A stretch of DNA of 64,000 bases, from the NCBI GenBank assembly GCA_964424345.1, contig CAYRIK010000006.1:9832-73831 (forward strand), in the 5' to 3' direction. The notes beneath the pieces are model-generated. The model saw only the letters and a program-made list of their open reading frames with translations, did no database searches and was not told the DNA's origin. Shown piece by piece: positions 25,039 to 34,683 of this stretch. Within the stretch, counting starts at the first letter, position 1. Each line of letters opens with the position of its first letter. The translations under genes were made by a program, and so were the position numbers. This stretch comes from RGIG6307 sp964424345 (GTDB lineage Bacteria; Bacillota; Clostridia; Lachnospirales; Lachnospiraceae).

Positions 25039-25062
25039 TATATATGAGGAGTGAAATGTGAT

Positions 25063-25452
25063 ATGAAAACAACAGTTAAATTATTTTTTCTTGCATTGGG
25101 TTTTATAAGTCTTGGACTTGGAACAGTAGGAATTCTCGTTCCAATCCTTCCAACAGTCCCATTTTATATGTTGACTGCATTTTGTTTTGCCAAAAGCAGT
25201 GACAGACTGCACAACTGGTTTGTACATACAAAACTTTATAAAAAACATCTTGAAAGTTTTGTAGAAAAACGTGAAATGACTAGAAAAACAAAATTGACAA
25301 TCATGACAACCGTAACCGCATTGATGTTATTTGGATTTATTATGATGAATGAAGTGCTTATTGGAAGAATTGTGTTGGCAATCGTTTGGTTCTTTCATGT
25401 ATGTTATTTTGTTTTTAGAATCAAGACAGTACCAGAGGTAGAAACTGCTTAA
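25063..25452 (+). CDS. YbaN-like DUF454 membrane protein
   Basis: 129 residues from the ATG at 25063; GAGGAG is upstream and overlaps an in-frame GTG at 25051. It has three to four membrane helices and the family pattern GLGTVGILVPILPTVPFYMLTAFCFAKSS followed by LHNWFVHTKLY. The family function is not established. The gene leads an operon with two ABC half-transporters and lies behind two copies of the GTTAGT palindrome, which hints at metal or haem control (inference). Confidence 0.85.
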   Translation: MKTTVKLFFLALGFISLGLGTVGILVPILPTVPFYMLTAFCFAKSSDRLHNWFVHTKLYKKHLESFVEKREMTRKTKLTIMTTVTALMLFGFIMMNEVLIGRIVLAIVWFFHVCYFVFRIKTVPEVETA

Positions 25453-25469
25453 AGAAGAGGTGGAAATAT

Positions 25470-27206
25470 ATGATTAAAATGAGATTGGTACGACTGCTCA
25501 GACAGGCGTGGAAATATATTGCTTATCAGGTTTTGTGGCAATGGGCAGCGTTGATATTACAGATAATAGCAATTTTTCAGGTGACAGGTTTATTGAGTGT
25601 GGCAGCAAAGCATACGATTACAACGAAGCGTGTGTGGATTAGTGGTATGATATTTGCAGTTGTAATCGGATTACGCTTTCTTTGTGAACGTATGGCAACA
25701 AAAGCGTCTTATATGGCAAGTGCAGATGTAAAACGTATTTTAAGAGATAAGATTTATGAAAAAATGCTTCAGCTTGGAGCTTCTTATAAAGAAAAAGTTT
25801 CTACTTCAGAAGTAGTACAGGTTAGTACAGAAGGGGTAGAACAGTTAGAAACATATTTTGGACGTTATCTTTCTCAGTTATTTTACAGCTTGCTTGCACC
25901 AATTACGTTGTTTGTAGTGTTGGCTTTTGTAAATGTGCGTGCAAGTGCAGTCCTTTTGGTTTGTGTACCATTGATTCCAATGTCTATCGTGTTTGTGCAA
26001 AAGATTGCAAAAAAACTGCTGAATAAATATTGGAGCATTTATACAGGGCTTGGCGACAGCTTTTTGGAAAATCTTCAAGGTATGACAACATTGAAAATCT
26101 ATCAGGCAGATGAGAAAAAAGCACAGGAAATGGATGCAGAGAGTGAACACTTTAGAAATATTACAATGAAGGTGTTGACTATGCAGTTAAATTCTACCAG
26201 TGTCATGGATATTATGGCATATGGCGGTGCTGCGGTAGGTATGATTGTTGTATGTGTAGAATTTTTACATGGCAGAGTTGATTTTGCTGGTGCTTTGACA
26301 ATCATTTTGCTTGCAAGTGAATTTTTTATTCCGCTTCGCTTGCTCGGTTCTTTTTTCCATATTGCGATGAATGGTATGGCAGCAAGTGATAAGATTTTTA
26401 AAATATTAGATATGGAAGTGCCAAGCTGTGGAGAACGTACATTAGATAACAGAACACTTGATATTGCATTAAAACAAGTTCGCTTCTCTTACGAAGAAAA
26501 TAGAGAAATTTTAAAAGAAATCAGTTTGAACATACCAGTTGGAAGTTTTGTTTCTTTAGTTGGTGTATCAGGAAGCGGCAAAAGTACGATTGCAGGCTTA
26601 TTATCTGGAAAAAATCGTGGATATGAAGGAAATATTGAAATTGGAGGCATTGAACTGAGTGATATTTCAGAAGAAAGTTTGATGCAGCATATTACGTTAA
26701 TTCGCCACAACAGCTATTTGTTTAAAGGAACGGTAGCAGAAAATCTGCGTATGGCAAAAGCAACGGCAACGCAGGATGAAATGATAGAAGTATTGAAAAA
26801 AGTAAATTTATGGGACTTTTTATCTTCTCAGCATGGAACAGAGACTGTATTAGCAGAAAAAGCATCTAATCTGTCTGGTGGTCAGTGTCAGCGTTTGGCA
26901 TTGGCAAGAGCGATTTTAAAAGACAGCGACATATATATTTTTGATGAAGCAACTTCTAATATTGATATGGAAAGTGAAGAATGTATTATGTCTGTCATTT
27001 GTGAACTGGCAAAGACAAAAAGTGTCCTTTTGATTTCTCACAGATTGTCCAATGTAGTACATTCTGACTGTATTTATATGTTGGAGGATGGCGTTATCAA
27101 AGAAAGCGGAACACATGAAGCGTTAATGGAAAAGCAAGGAATTTATCATACACTTTTTGCGTATCAGTATCAGTTAGAACAGTATGGAAAGGCGGTGCAG
27201 GAATGA
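25470..27206 (+). CDS. ABC half-transporter, CydD/IrtA-like architecture
   Basis: 578 residues, GAGGTGG before the ATG. Six-helix exporter-type membrane domain, then ATPase domain with Walker A GVSGSGKST, signature LSGGQCQR, Walker B IYIFDEATSNID with catalytic Glu, and switch LLISHRLSN. Both this and the partner subunit have complete catalytic residues, unlike the two MarR/TTG-start exporter pairs in this window. Such pairs include CydDC (thiol/haem) and the YbtPQ/IrtAB group (siderophore import by exporter-fold proteins). The substrate cannot be chosen from sequence; the putative metalloregulator sites upstream favour an iron- or haem-related one. Confidence 0.85.
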   Translation: MIKMRLVRLLRQAWKYIAYQVLWQWAALILQIIAIFQVTGLLSVAAKHTITTKRVWISGMIFAVVIGLRFLCERMATKASYMASADVKRILRDKIYEKMLQLGASYKEKVSTSEVVQVSTEGVEQLETYFGRYLSQLFYSLLAPITLFVVLAFVNVRASAVLLVCVPLIPMSIVFVQKIAKKLLNKYWSIYTGLGDSFLENLQGMTTLKIYQADEKKAQEMDAESEHFRNITMKVLTMQLNSTSVMDIMAYGGAAVGMIVVCVEFLHGRVDFAGALTIILLASEFFIPLRLLGSFFHIAMNGMAASDKIFKILDMEVPSCGERTLDNRTLDIALKQVRFSYEENREILKEISLNIPVGSFVSLVGVSGSGKSTIAGLLSGKNRGYEGNIEIGGIELSDISEESLMQHITLIRHNSYLFKGTVAENLRMAKATATQDEMIEVLKKVNLWDFLSSQHGTETVLAEKASNLSGGQCQRLALARAILKDSDIYIFDEATSNIDMESEECIMSVICELAKTKSVLLISHRLSNVVHSDCIYMLEDGVIKESGTHEALMEKQGIYHTLFAYQYQLEQYGKAVQE

Positions 27207-28897
27207 AAGAATATAAAAGACGAAGCAGTTTAAAAATCATGGGAAAATTGATTCAGTTGGTATATCCATTGCTGCACATCATGCTTGGAGCTATTTTTCT
27301 TGGCGTAGCAGGATATATGTGTGCGATCTGTCTTACAATCATAGCAGGACAGGCATTGGTAAAAGGCTTTTTAGGGGAACAGATTTCCAGTTGGGTATTT
27401 GTTGTTTTAGTTTTAGCGGCAGTGCTTCGAGGGGTACTGCATTATGCAGAACAATATTGCAATCATTTTATTGCATTTAAGTTATTAGCAATCATTCGTC
27501 ATAAAGTATTTGCAGCACTTAGAAAGCTGTGTCCGGCTAAATTAGAAGGACGTGATAAGGGAAATTTAATTTCTATTATTACAACAGATATTGAATTGTT
27601 AGAAGTATTTTATGCACATACGATTTCTCCAATTGCAATCGCAGCAGTTGTAAGTACGATTATGGTATGTTTTATTGGCTCTTATCATGTATTGGCAGGA
27701 CTTGTTGCATTACTTGGTTATATATTGGTCGGTATTGTAATTCCAGTATGGAATGGACGAAAAGGTGCTGCAGTAGGTATGGAATTTCGTACAGAGTTTG
27801 GTGCTTTGAATAGTTTTGTATTGGATTCACTTCGTGGTTTGGATGAGACAATACAGTATGGACAGGGCAAAAAACGCAGAACACAGATGCAGGAGCGTTC
27901 TGTAGAGCTGGGTGACATTCAGAGAAAATTGAGTGCTTTAGAGGGCAGACAGCGTTCTTTTACGAATACGGTTATTTTGTTTTGCTCTTTTGGTATGTTG
28001 TTTTTATGTCTGCATTTATATGCTTGTGGAGAAATGGATTTTTATGCAGCTGTTGCTTGTATTATTGCCATGATGGGTTCTTTTGGTCCGGTTGTAGCAC
28101 TTTCTAATTTATCCAATAACTTGCATCAGACAATGGCAAGTGGAGAACGTGTCCTTTCCTTATTAGAGGAGACACCAGTTGTAGAAGAAGTAGCTGACGA
28201 TGGACAGACTAAAAAAGAAACCAAACCGTTTCTTGGCGCTTCTTTGGACAATGTGACGTTTTCTTATGAGGAAGATGTTATATTAAAAGACCTTTGTCTG
28301 GATTTAAAACCAAATACAATCACAGGTATTCATGGAGCAAGTGGATGTGGAAAATCTACTGTTTTAAAGCTGTTGATGCGTTTTTGGGATGCACAAAAGG
28401 GTAAGATTATGATAAATGGAGAAGATATCAAGACGATTCCGACAAAGCAGTTAAGAAATATGCAGTCTTATATGACCCAGGAAACACATTTATTCCATGA
28501 TTCGATTGCAAACAATATTGCGATTGCAAATCCAAAAGCAACAAGAGAAGAAATTATGGAAGCAGCAAAAAAAGCATCTATTCATGAGTTTATTATGAGC
28601 CTTCCAGAAGGTTATGACACAAAGGTAGGCGAACTTGGAGATACACTCTCAGGAGGTGAAAGACAAAGAATTGGTATTGCGAGAGCCTTTTTACACGATG
28701 CACCAATGCTTTTGATGGATGAGCCGACAAGTAATCTGGATGCTTTAAACGAAGGAATTATTTTAAAATCTTTAAAGCAATATTGTAAAAATAAAACGGT
28801 TGTACTTGTTTCTCACAGAACCTCTACAATGAATGCAGCAGATGTTATATTTGAGTGGAAACGTTCTGCAAAAAAAAGCAGAAAAATAAATAATTAG
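27203..28897 (+). CDS. ABC half-transporter, partner subunit
   Basis: 564 residues; the start overlaps the previous stop codon (ATGA), so translation is coupled. Six membrane helices; Walker A GASGCGKST, signature LSGGERQR, Walker B MLLMDEPTSNLD, switch LVSHRTSTM. The C-terminus ends soon after the switch region with a basic run (WKRSAKKSRKINN), about 20-30 residues earlier than most relatives. Forms a heterodimer with the preceding protein. No terminator is evident after the stop codon. Confidence 0.85.
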   Translation: MKEYKRRSSLKIMGKLIQLVYPLLHIMLGAIFLGVAGYMCAICLTIIAGQALVKGFLGEQISSWVFVVLVLAAVLRGVLHYAEQYCNHFIAFKLLAIIRHKVFAALRKLCPAKLEGRDKGNLISIITTDIELLEVFYAHTISPIAIAAVVSTIMVCFIGSYHVLAGLVALLGYILVGIVIPVWNGRKGAAVGMEFRTEFGALNSFVLDSLRGLDETIQYGQGKKRRTQMQERSVELGDIQRKLSALEGRQRSFTNTVILFCSFGMLFLCLHLYACGEMDFYAAVACIIAMMGSFGPVVALSNLSNNLHQTMASGERVLSLLEETPVVEEVADDGQTKKETKPFLGASLDNVTFSYEEDVILKDLCLDLKPNTITGIHGASGCGKSTVLKLLMRFWDAQKGKIMINGEDIKTIPTKQLRNMQSYMTQETHLFHDSIANNIAIANPKATREEIMEAAKKASIHEFIMSLPEGYDTKVGELGDTLSGGERQRIGIARAFLHDAPMLLMDEPTSNLDALNEGIILKSLKQYCKNKTVVLVSHRTSTMNAADVIFEWKRSAKKSRKINN

Positions 28898-28963
28898 ATA
28901 ATAAAATAAAAAATATATTAGAAATATGTTTGAGGTATATGATTATAAAATAAAGGGAAAATA

Positions 28964-28992
28964 TTTCAAAATGCTTTGTTCTGTGGTATGAT
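28964..28992 (+). promoter_or_regulatory. Promoter, TTTCAA-17-TATGAT
   Basis: The -35 is at 28964-28969 and the -10 at 28987-28992, upstream of the NagZ-like lipoprotein gene. Confidence 0.5.
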
Positions 28993-29030
28993 GAAACGTA
29001 CAGGAAAATATAAAGGAGTGTATTGCATTT

Positions 29031-30377
29031 ATGAAAAAACGTTTTTTAATATTGGCATCTTTGTTATTATTTTCTGCAAGCCTTTGGGCATGCGACAGTA
29101 CACAAACGATAAAAGATCATATATCTTACATAGAATCTTCAGAAAAGCAAGAAATCACTTCTTCTTCTGAAACCGTAAAAGAAAGCAGTGCAAGCAATCA
29201 GACGATGGAACAACAAAAAGAAACACCATCTGAAACACAAAAAGAAACAACTACGGAACATACTTCAGAAGAAGTGTCTCAGACAACATCAGAAAAAAGT
29301 TCAGAAACAGCATCAGAAATAACATCAGAAACTATGCAGGAGACAACAGCTCAAACTGTTTCCTTAGAAGAAATCATAGACAATATGACACTTGAGGAAA
29401 AAGTAGGACAGATGTTTTTTGTGCGTTGTCCGGAAATAGATGCAGTAGAAGACATAGAAACGTATCATTTAGGTGGAATTTTACTGTTTGGACGAGATTT
29501 TAAAGATAGTTCTGACAGATGGCTTACATTAGAACAGCTTCAGACGACAATCCAAAGTTATCAGGACGCTGCAAATCTGCCTTTATTTATAGGGAGCGAT
29601 GAAGAAGGCGGCACTGTAACTCGCGCAAGCAGAAATCCAAATTTATTTGCAAATACATTAGCCTCTCCACAAGTATTGTATGCAGAAGGTGGCATGGGCG
29701 GCTTGTTAGATACGACACTTTCTTATAACAGAACACTCCGTTGGTCACTTGGAATCAATGTCAATTTTGCACCCGTAGCAGATGTATCTACGAATGCTGA
29801 GGATTTTATATATGCACGTTCCTTTGGAAAAGATGCACAGGAAACAGCAGAGTATGTACAAAATGTGGTAGAGACGATGCAGGAAGCTGGCATTGCGAGT
29901 ATGTTAAAGCATTTTCCGGGATATGGAAATAATGTGGATACACATACAGGCATTGCAATCGATGAGAGAACTTATGAAGTGTTTGAAGAAAGTGATTTAC
30001 TTCCATTTCGTGCAGGTATTCAAGCTGGAGCACCATTTGTATTAGTAAGCCACAATATTGTTACTTGTATGGATGCACAATATCCCGCTTCTTTATCAGC
30101 AAAGGTACACGAACTGCTTCGAGACGGACTTGGATTTGAAGGTGTGATTGTGACAGATGACCTTGCAATGGATGCAGTAAAAAGTTATGCAGAAGATGGA
30201 AAAGTAGCAGTACTTGCAGTGCTTGCAGGAAATGATATGATCGTTACGACAGACTACAAGACACAAATCCCTCAAGTAATAGAAGCTGTAAAAGATGGAA
30301 CATTGCAGGAAAGAGAAATTGAAGAACATATCATGCGTATCTTGCAGGCAAAGCAGGCGTTAGGATTGTTGGAATAG
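29031..30377 (+). CDS. GH3 beta-N-acetylhexosaminidase-like lipoprotein (NagZ family)
   Basis: 448 residues. Lipoprotein signal with lipobox near residue 21 (SLWAC), then a roughly 80-residue Ser/Thr/Glu-rich spacer that tethers the catalytic domain outside the membrane. The GH3 domain starts near residue 115 (MTLEEKVGQMFFVRC). It has the NagZ Asp/His loop KHFPGYGNNVDTHTG and the nucleophile loop IVTDDLAMDAV. NagZ-type enzymes remove GlcNAc from muropeptides or other glycans. The C-terminal GH3 domain is absent, as usual for NagZ. AAAGGAG stands 12 bases before the ATG, a long gap. Confidence 0.9.
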   Translation: MKKRFLILASLLLFSASLWACDSTQTIKDHISYIESSEKQEITSSSETVKESSASNQTMEQQKETPSETQKETTTEHTSEEVSQTTSEKSSETASEITSETMQETTAQTVSLEEIIDNMTLEEKVGQMFFVRCPEIDAVEDIETYHLGGILLFGRDFKDSSDRWLTLEQLQTTIQSYQDAANLPLFIGSDEEGGTVTRASRNPNLFANTLASPQVLYAEGGMGGLLDTTLSYNRTLRWSLGINVNFAPVADVSTNAEDFIYARSFGKDAQETAEYVQNVVETMQEAGIASMLKHFPGYGNNVDTHTGIAIDERTYEVFEESDLLPFRAGIQAGAPFVLVSHNIVTCMDAQYPASLSAKVHELLRDGLGFEGVIVTDDLAMDAVKSYAEDGKVAVLAVLAGNDMIVTTDYKTQIPQVIEAVKDGTLQEREIEEHIMRILQAKQALGLLE

Positions 30378-30389
30378 GGAGGCAGATTT

Positions 30390-33065
30390 ATGACATTAGA
30401 ATGTAAAAATACGCCTCTGTGTATGGCACTGCTTGCCCATGTAGATGCAGGAAAAACAACGCTGGCAGAGCGTTTGCTTTATCAAAGCGGCAGTATTCGC
30501 AAACTTGGAAGGGTTGACCATGGAGATACGTTTTTAGACAATGATCAGCAAGAGCGTACAAGAGGCATTACGATTTTTGCAAAGCAGGCACAGATTTTGC
30601 TTGGGGAACGAGAAGTTACATTGTTAGATACACCTGGACATGTGGATTTTTCAGCAGAAATGGAACGAACACTGCAAGTATTAGATTATGCTGTTTTAGT
30701 AATCAGCGGTACAGATGGTGTTCAGGGACATGTGTACACGTTGTGGAAATTACTAAAGCATCATCAAGTGCCTACATTTTTATTTGTCAATAAAATGGAT
30801 TTGGCACAAGGACGCCAGCAGGATATTTTAAATCAGTTAAAAGAGCAGCTTGCGGATACTATTGTAGACTTTACCGATACACAAAGCGAAGATTTTATGG
30901 AAAATGTAGCGGTATGTGATGAAACGGTATTGGAGAGCTACTTAGAAGGCGGAAAGGTAGAGCATCATCGTATTTGCAGTATGATTGCAGAGAGAAAAGT
31001 ATTTCCATGCTTTTTCGGTTCTGCTTTAAAAGGAAACGGTGTCGAGTATTTCATGGACAGTATGGCAAAATACGTACAGGATAAGCAATATTCGGATGTA
31101 TTTGGGGCAAAAGTATTTAAAATTTCCAGAGATGAGCAGGGAAATCGTCTTACACATATGAAAATCACAGGCGGTTCTTTAAAAGTAAAGGCAGTGTTGT
31201 CAGGCACAACGCATTACAATGGAAAAGATATGCAGGAAACGATGTGGGAAGAAAAGATAAATCAAATCAGAATTTATTCTGGACTAGGATTTACCCCCGT
31301 ACCAGAAGTGCAGGCAGGACAAGTTTGTGCGGTGACAGGACTTACCCAAACATATTCTGGACAAGGGCTTGGAATAGAACAGGCATCTGAACAGCCATCG
31401 TTAGAACCGGTATTAAATTATCAGGTCATATTGCCGAAAGAATGTGATGTATATCAGAGCTTTTTGAAATTAAGAGAATTGGAAGAAGAAGACCCGACAT
31501 TGCACATTGTATGGCAGGAAAAAAACAGCGAAATTCATATTCAGCTTATGGGAGCAGTACAGATAGAAGTGCTGCAGAATGTGATTGCAGAGCGATTTGG
31601 AATGCAGGTGGAGTTTGGTACAGGAAATATCGTATACAAAGAAAGAATTGCATCGGCAGTAGAAGGTGTTGGACATTATGAACCATTAAAGCATTATGCG
31701 GAAGTCCATTTGTGGATGGAGCCGGGAGAACCTGGAAGTGGTATGACGTATGACTTACGATGCAGTGAAGACCTTCTCAGCAGAAATTGGCAAAGATTGA
31801 TACTGACTCATTTGGAAGAACGTGCGCACAAAGGCGTTTTGACAGGTTCAGAATTAACAGATACGAAAATAACGCTGATTGCTGGAAAAGCACATTTAAA
31901 ACATACAGAAGGCGGCGATTTCAGACAAGCAACATACCGAGCAGTACGTCATGGTTTGATGTATGCACAAAGTGAATTGTTAGAACCGGTATATAGTTTC
32001 AGACTGGAAATTCCACAGGAAAATGTAGGACGTGCAATGCACGATATCCAGCGTATGAGCGGGCGTTTTGAGACTCCTGATACGATGGGAGACATGGCGG
32101 TATTAACAGGAGTTGCACCGGTTAGTACAATGCAGGGATATCAGATGGAAGTGACTGCTTATACAAGAGGACTTGGACGATTGTCTTGTACGCTGCATGG
32201 ATATGAGCCTTGCCATAAAGCTGAGGAAGTGATAGAACAGATTGGATATGATCCACAGGCAGATTTAGAATATACAGCAGACAGTGTATTTTGTGGTCAT
32301 GGTGCAGGTTTTGTCGTTCCTTGGGATCAAGTGTATGATTATATGCATTTAGATACAGAAAAATGGATGCAGAGTGAGGAAGAAACGCTGCAGCAAGGAC
32401 AGGCATTTTTTGCAAGACAGCAGATGCGTCAGGCGACAGATGATTTTATTGCACAAGAAGAGATTGATGAAATTTTCAAACGTACCTATGGCAGTAATGA
32501 ACGTCATAAAAAAGGTTGGGAAGGACATCGTCGAAAAGAAAAAGAGTTTTATATAGGGCAGGTAGCACATACAAAACCAGTGCCGCAAGTGGCAGCAGAA
32601 GAATACTTGTTAGTAGATGGCTATAATATTATTTTTGCATGGAAAGAATTACAAGAGTTGGCAGAAGTCAACATTGATGCAGCAAGAGACAAACTTGCAG
32701 ATATTTTATGTAATTATCAAGGCTATCGAAAATGCCATATCATATTGGTATTTGATGCGTATCGTGTAAAAAATCATATAGAAACCATTATGCCGTATCA
32801 TAATATTCATATTGTATACACAAAAGAAGCAGAAACGGCAGACAGTTATATTGCAAGAACGGCAGCACATATGGAAGGTCAGTATAAAGTAACAGTTGCA
32901 ACATCGGATGCATTGGTACAGATGATTATATGGGGAAAAGGTGCCGTCAGAATGTCAGCACAAGGATTATTAGAAGAAGTGGAACGTCTTGGCGAGCAGA
33001 TGAGACAGCAGTTTGTAGAAGAAAAGAGCAGTATTCAAAATAAGATTGATTTTTCTCAAATATAA
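30390..33065 (+). CDS. TetM-like ribosomal GTPase fused to a C-terminal Rae1/YacP NYN nuclease domain
   Basis: 891 residues; TetM-type proteins are about 640. Residues 1-700 follow EF-G/TetM order: G1 AHVDAGKTT (16-24), RGITI, G3 DTPGHVDF (80), G4 NKMD (about 134), then domains II-V. A charged linker precedes a second module from about residue 737: LLVDGYNIIFAWKEL, ILVFDAYRVK, YTKEAETAD and VATSD. This is the NYN/PIN-like pattern of B. subtilis Rae1 (YacP), an endonuclease that cuts mRNA in the ribosomal A site. The acidic residues of the nuclease are retained. GGGAGG precedes the ATG. Likely acts on stalled or drug-bound ribosomes; tetracycline resistance is not implied. Confidence 0.88.
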   Translation: MTLECKNTPLCMALLAHVDAGKTTLAERLLYQSGSIRKLGRVDHGDTFLDNDQQERTRGITIFAKQAQILLGEREVTLLDTPGHVDFSAEMERTLQVLDYAVLVISGTDGVQGHVYTLWKLLKHHQVPTFLFVNKMDLAQGRQQDILNQLKEQLADTIVDFTDTQSEDFMENVAVCDETVLESYLEGGKVEHHRICSMIAERKVFPCFFGSALKGNGVEYFMDSMAKYVQDKQYSDVFGAKVFKISRDEQGNRLTHMKITGGSLKVKAVLSGTTHYNGKDMQETMWEEKINQIRIYSGLGFTPVPEVQAGQVCAVTGLTQTYSGQGLGIEQASEQPSLEPVLNYQVILPKECDVYQSFLKLRELEEEDPTLHIVWQEKNSEIHIQLMGAVQIEVLQNVIAERFGMQVEFGTGNIVYKERIASAVEGVGHYEPLKHYAEVHLWMEPGEPGSGMTYDLRCSEDLLSRNWQRLILTHLEERAHKGVLTGSELTDTKITLIAGKAHLKHTEGGDFRQATYRAVRHGLMYAQSELLEPVYSFRLEIPQENVGRAMHDIQRMSGRFETPDTMGDMAVLTGVAPVSTMQGYQMEVTAYTRGLGRLSCTLHGYEPCHKAEEVIEQIGYDPQADLEYTADSVFCGHGAGFVVPWDQVYDYMHLDTEKWMQSEEETLQQGQAFFARQQMRQATDDFIAQEEIDEIFKRTYGSNERHKKGWEGHRRKEKEFYIGQVAHTKPVPQVAAEEYLLVDGYNIIFAWKELQELAEVNIDAARDKLADILCNYQGYRKCHIILVFDAYRVKNHIETIMPYHNIHIVYTKEAETADSYIARTAAHMEGQYKVTVATSDALVQMIIWGKGAVRMSAQGLLEEVERLGEQMRQQFVEEKSSIQNKIDFSQI

Positions 33066-33084
33066 ACGAAAGAAGGATGAATGA

Positions 33085-33708
33085 ATGAAGATTTTATTTC
33101 AGGGAGACAGTATTACAGATTCAGCCAGAGCAAAGACAGAAAGTAACTGGTTAGCATCTAAAGGATGCGGCTATGCAACGATTGTATCAGGAAAGTTAGG
33201 ATATGATTATCCAAATGAATATGAATTTATCAATCGTGGTATCAGTGGAAATCGTGTTACAGACCTTTTGGCAAGAATCCAGTGTGATATGATCAATTTA
33301 GAGCCGGATGTAATGAGTATTTTAATCGGTGTCAACGATGTGTGGCATGAAATACAAAATCAGAACGGTGTAAATGATGTATTATTTGAAGCAGTATATG
33401 ATTTGTTGCTTACAGAACTGAAAAAAGCATTGCCAAATACTAGAATTATGATATTAGAGCCATTTGTATTAAAAGCAAGTGCGACAGAGCCACATTGGGA
33501 GCAGTTTGAACAAGGCGTAGCAGCAAAGGCAGCAGCTTCTAAGCGTGTAGCTGAAAAACATGGTTTGGAATTTATTCCGCTTCAGGAAAAATTTTTGGAA
33601 GCATTAAAAAAAGCACCAGCTTCTTATTGGTTGTTAGATGGTGTACATCCAACATCAGCAGGTCATGAACTCATCGCACAGGAATGGATTAAAGCATTTA
33701 AACATTGA
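33085..33708 (+). CDS. SGNH/GDSL-family hydrolase
   Basis: 207 residues, with AGAAGGATG before the ATG. All four SGNH blocks are present: GDSIT with the nucleophile Ser near residue 9, GISGNRV, GVNDVW, and DGVHPTSAG with the catalytic Asp and His near 188-191. No signal peptide, so cytoplasmic. The family contains esterases and acyl or carbohydrate deacetylases. It lies 19 bp after the GTPase fusion gene and could be co-transcribed. The TGA stop codon overlaps the -35 of the next gene's promoter. Confidence 0.88.
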   Translation: MKILFQGDSITDSARAKTESNWLASKGCGYATIVSGKLGYDYPNEYEFINRGISGNRVTDLLARIQCDMINLEPDVMSILIGVNDVWHEIQNQNGVNDVLFEAVYDLLLTELKKALPNTRIMILEPFVLKASATEPHWEQFEQGVAAKAAASKRVAEKHGLEFIPLQEKFLEALKKAPASYWLLDGVHPTSAGHELIAQEWIKAFKH

Positions 33709-33734
33709 CACTTTGTTTGTAAATGTAGTATGCT
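33705..33734 (+). promoter_or_regulatory. Promoter, TTGACA-18-TATGCT
   Basis: The -35 TTGACA (33705-33710) overlaps the stop codon of the SGNH gene; the -10 is at 33729-33734. It serves the SDR gene. Confidence 0.6.
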
Positions 33735-33788
33735 ATAAACAGATAGGAAACGAAAATTCCGTATATTTTTTCATGGAGGATTTTAAAA

Positions 33789-34637
33789 ATGAAATTACCA
33801 ATTCAGATGGATTTAAATGGTAAAGTTGCAGTTGTTACAGGTGCAGGTGGTGTATTGTGCAGCGTTATGGCAGAAGCACTTGCTATGTGTGGTGCAAAGG
33901 TAGCTTTATTAGACTTAAATCTGGAAGCAGCAAAGGCAAGAGCAGAAGAAATTTGTGCAAACGGTTATATCGCAAAAGGATATGCAGCAAACGTTTTAGA
34001 CAAAGAATCTTTAGCAGCAGCTCATGAAGCAATTTTAGCAGATTTTGGTACTTGCGATATTTTAATCAATGGTGCAGGCGGTAACAATCCAAAGGCTCAG
34101 ACAGACAAAGAATATTTTGAACTTGGCGATATTGATGCTGATACAAAGTCTTTCTTTGATTTAGAGCAGAAAGGTGTTGAATTTGTATTCAACTTAAACT
34201 TCATCGGTACATTACTTCCAACTCAGGAATTTGCAAAGGATATGGTAAATAAGGAACATGCAAATATTTTAAATATTGCATCTATGAACGCTTATACACC
34301 ACTTACAAAGATTCCTGCTTACTCTGGCGCAAAGGCTGCAATCACAAACTTCACACAGTGGTTAGCAGTACACTTCTCTAAGACAGGTATTCGTGTAAAT
34401 GCAATCGCTCCTGGTTTCTTTGCAACAAACCAGAACCGCGCATTATTATTCAACGAAGATGGTACACCAACTGCAAGAACTGGAAAGATCTTAGCAGCTA
34501 CTCCTATGGGACGTTTTGGTGAAACAGAAGAATTACTCGGTGCAGTATTATTCTTATTAAATGACGAAGCAGCAAGCTTTATCACAGGTGTATGTATTCC
34601 AATCGATGGTGGATTCTCTTCTTACGCAGGAGTATAA
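33789..34637 (+). CDS. SDR oxidoreductase, D-mannonate oxidoreductase-like
   Basis: 282 residues, GGAGG before the ATG. Rossmann start VAVVTGAGGVLCSVMAEAL, structural NGAGG, catalytic Ser in IASMNAY and YSGAK (Tyr/Lys) near residues 175-180. It has the insertion around residues 105-130 (YFELGDIDADTKSFFDLEQ) found in the YjmF/UxuB-replacing SDR group that interconverts fructuronate and mannonate. Codon use suggests strong expression. Own promoter and terminator. The hexuronate assignment is by family resemblance; no other uronate genes are in the window. Confidence 0.82.
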   Translation: MKLPIQMDLNGKVAVVTGAGGVLCSVMAEALAMCGAKVALLDLNLEAAKARAEEICANGYIAKGYAANVLDKESLAAAHEAILADFGTCDILINGAGGNNPKAQTDKEYFELGDIDADTKSFFDLEQKGVEFVFNLNFIGTLLPTQEFAKDMVNKEHANILNIASMNAYTPLTKIPAYSGAKAAITNFTQWLAVHFSKTGIRVNAIAPGFFATNQNRALLFNEDGTPTARTGKILAATPMGRFGETEELLGAVLFLLNDEAASFITGVCIPIDGGFSSYAGV

Positions 34638-34647
34638 TAAAAACTTT

Positions 34648-34677
34648 GGGCTGTCGCATGTGCGGCAGCCCTTTTTT
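34648..34677 (+). terminator. Terminator of the SDR gene
   Basis: GGGCTGTCGCA-TG-TGCGGCAGCCC with a U-G pair and six T. Confidence 0.92.
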
Positions 34678-34683
34678 AATTGT

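Noticed and set aside
29130..29370. Tandem repeat or phase-variable tract in the NagZ-like lipoprotein gene
   Set aside because: The Ser/Thr/Glu-rich segment is irregular at DNA level with no exact repeat unit; it is a tether.
30390..33065. Acquired tetracycline resistance gene
   Set aside because: The protein is 250 residues longer than TetM-type determinants, carries a nuclease domain, has codon use like its neighbours and no mobile-element genes nearby.
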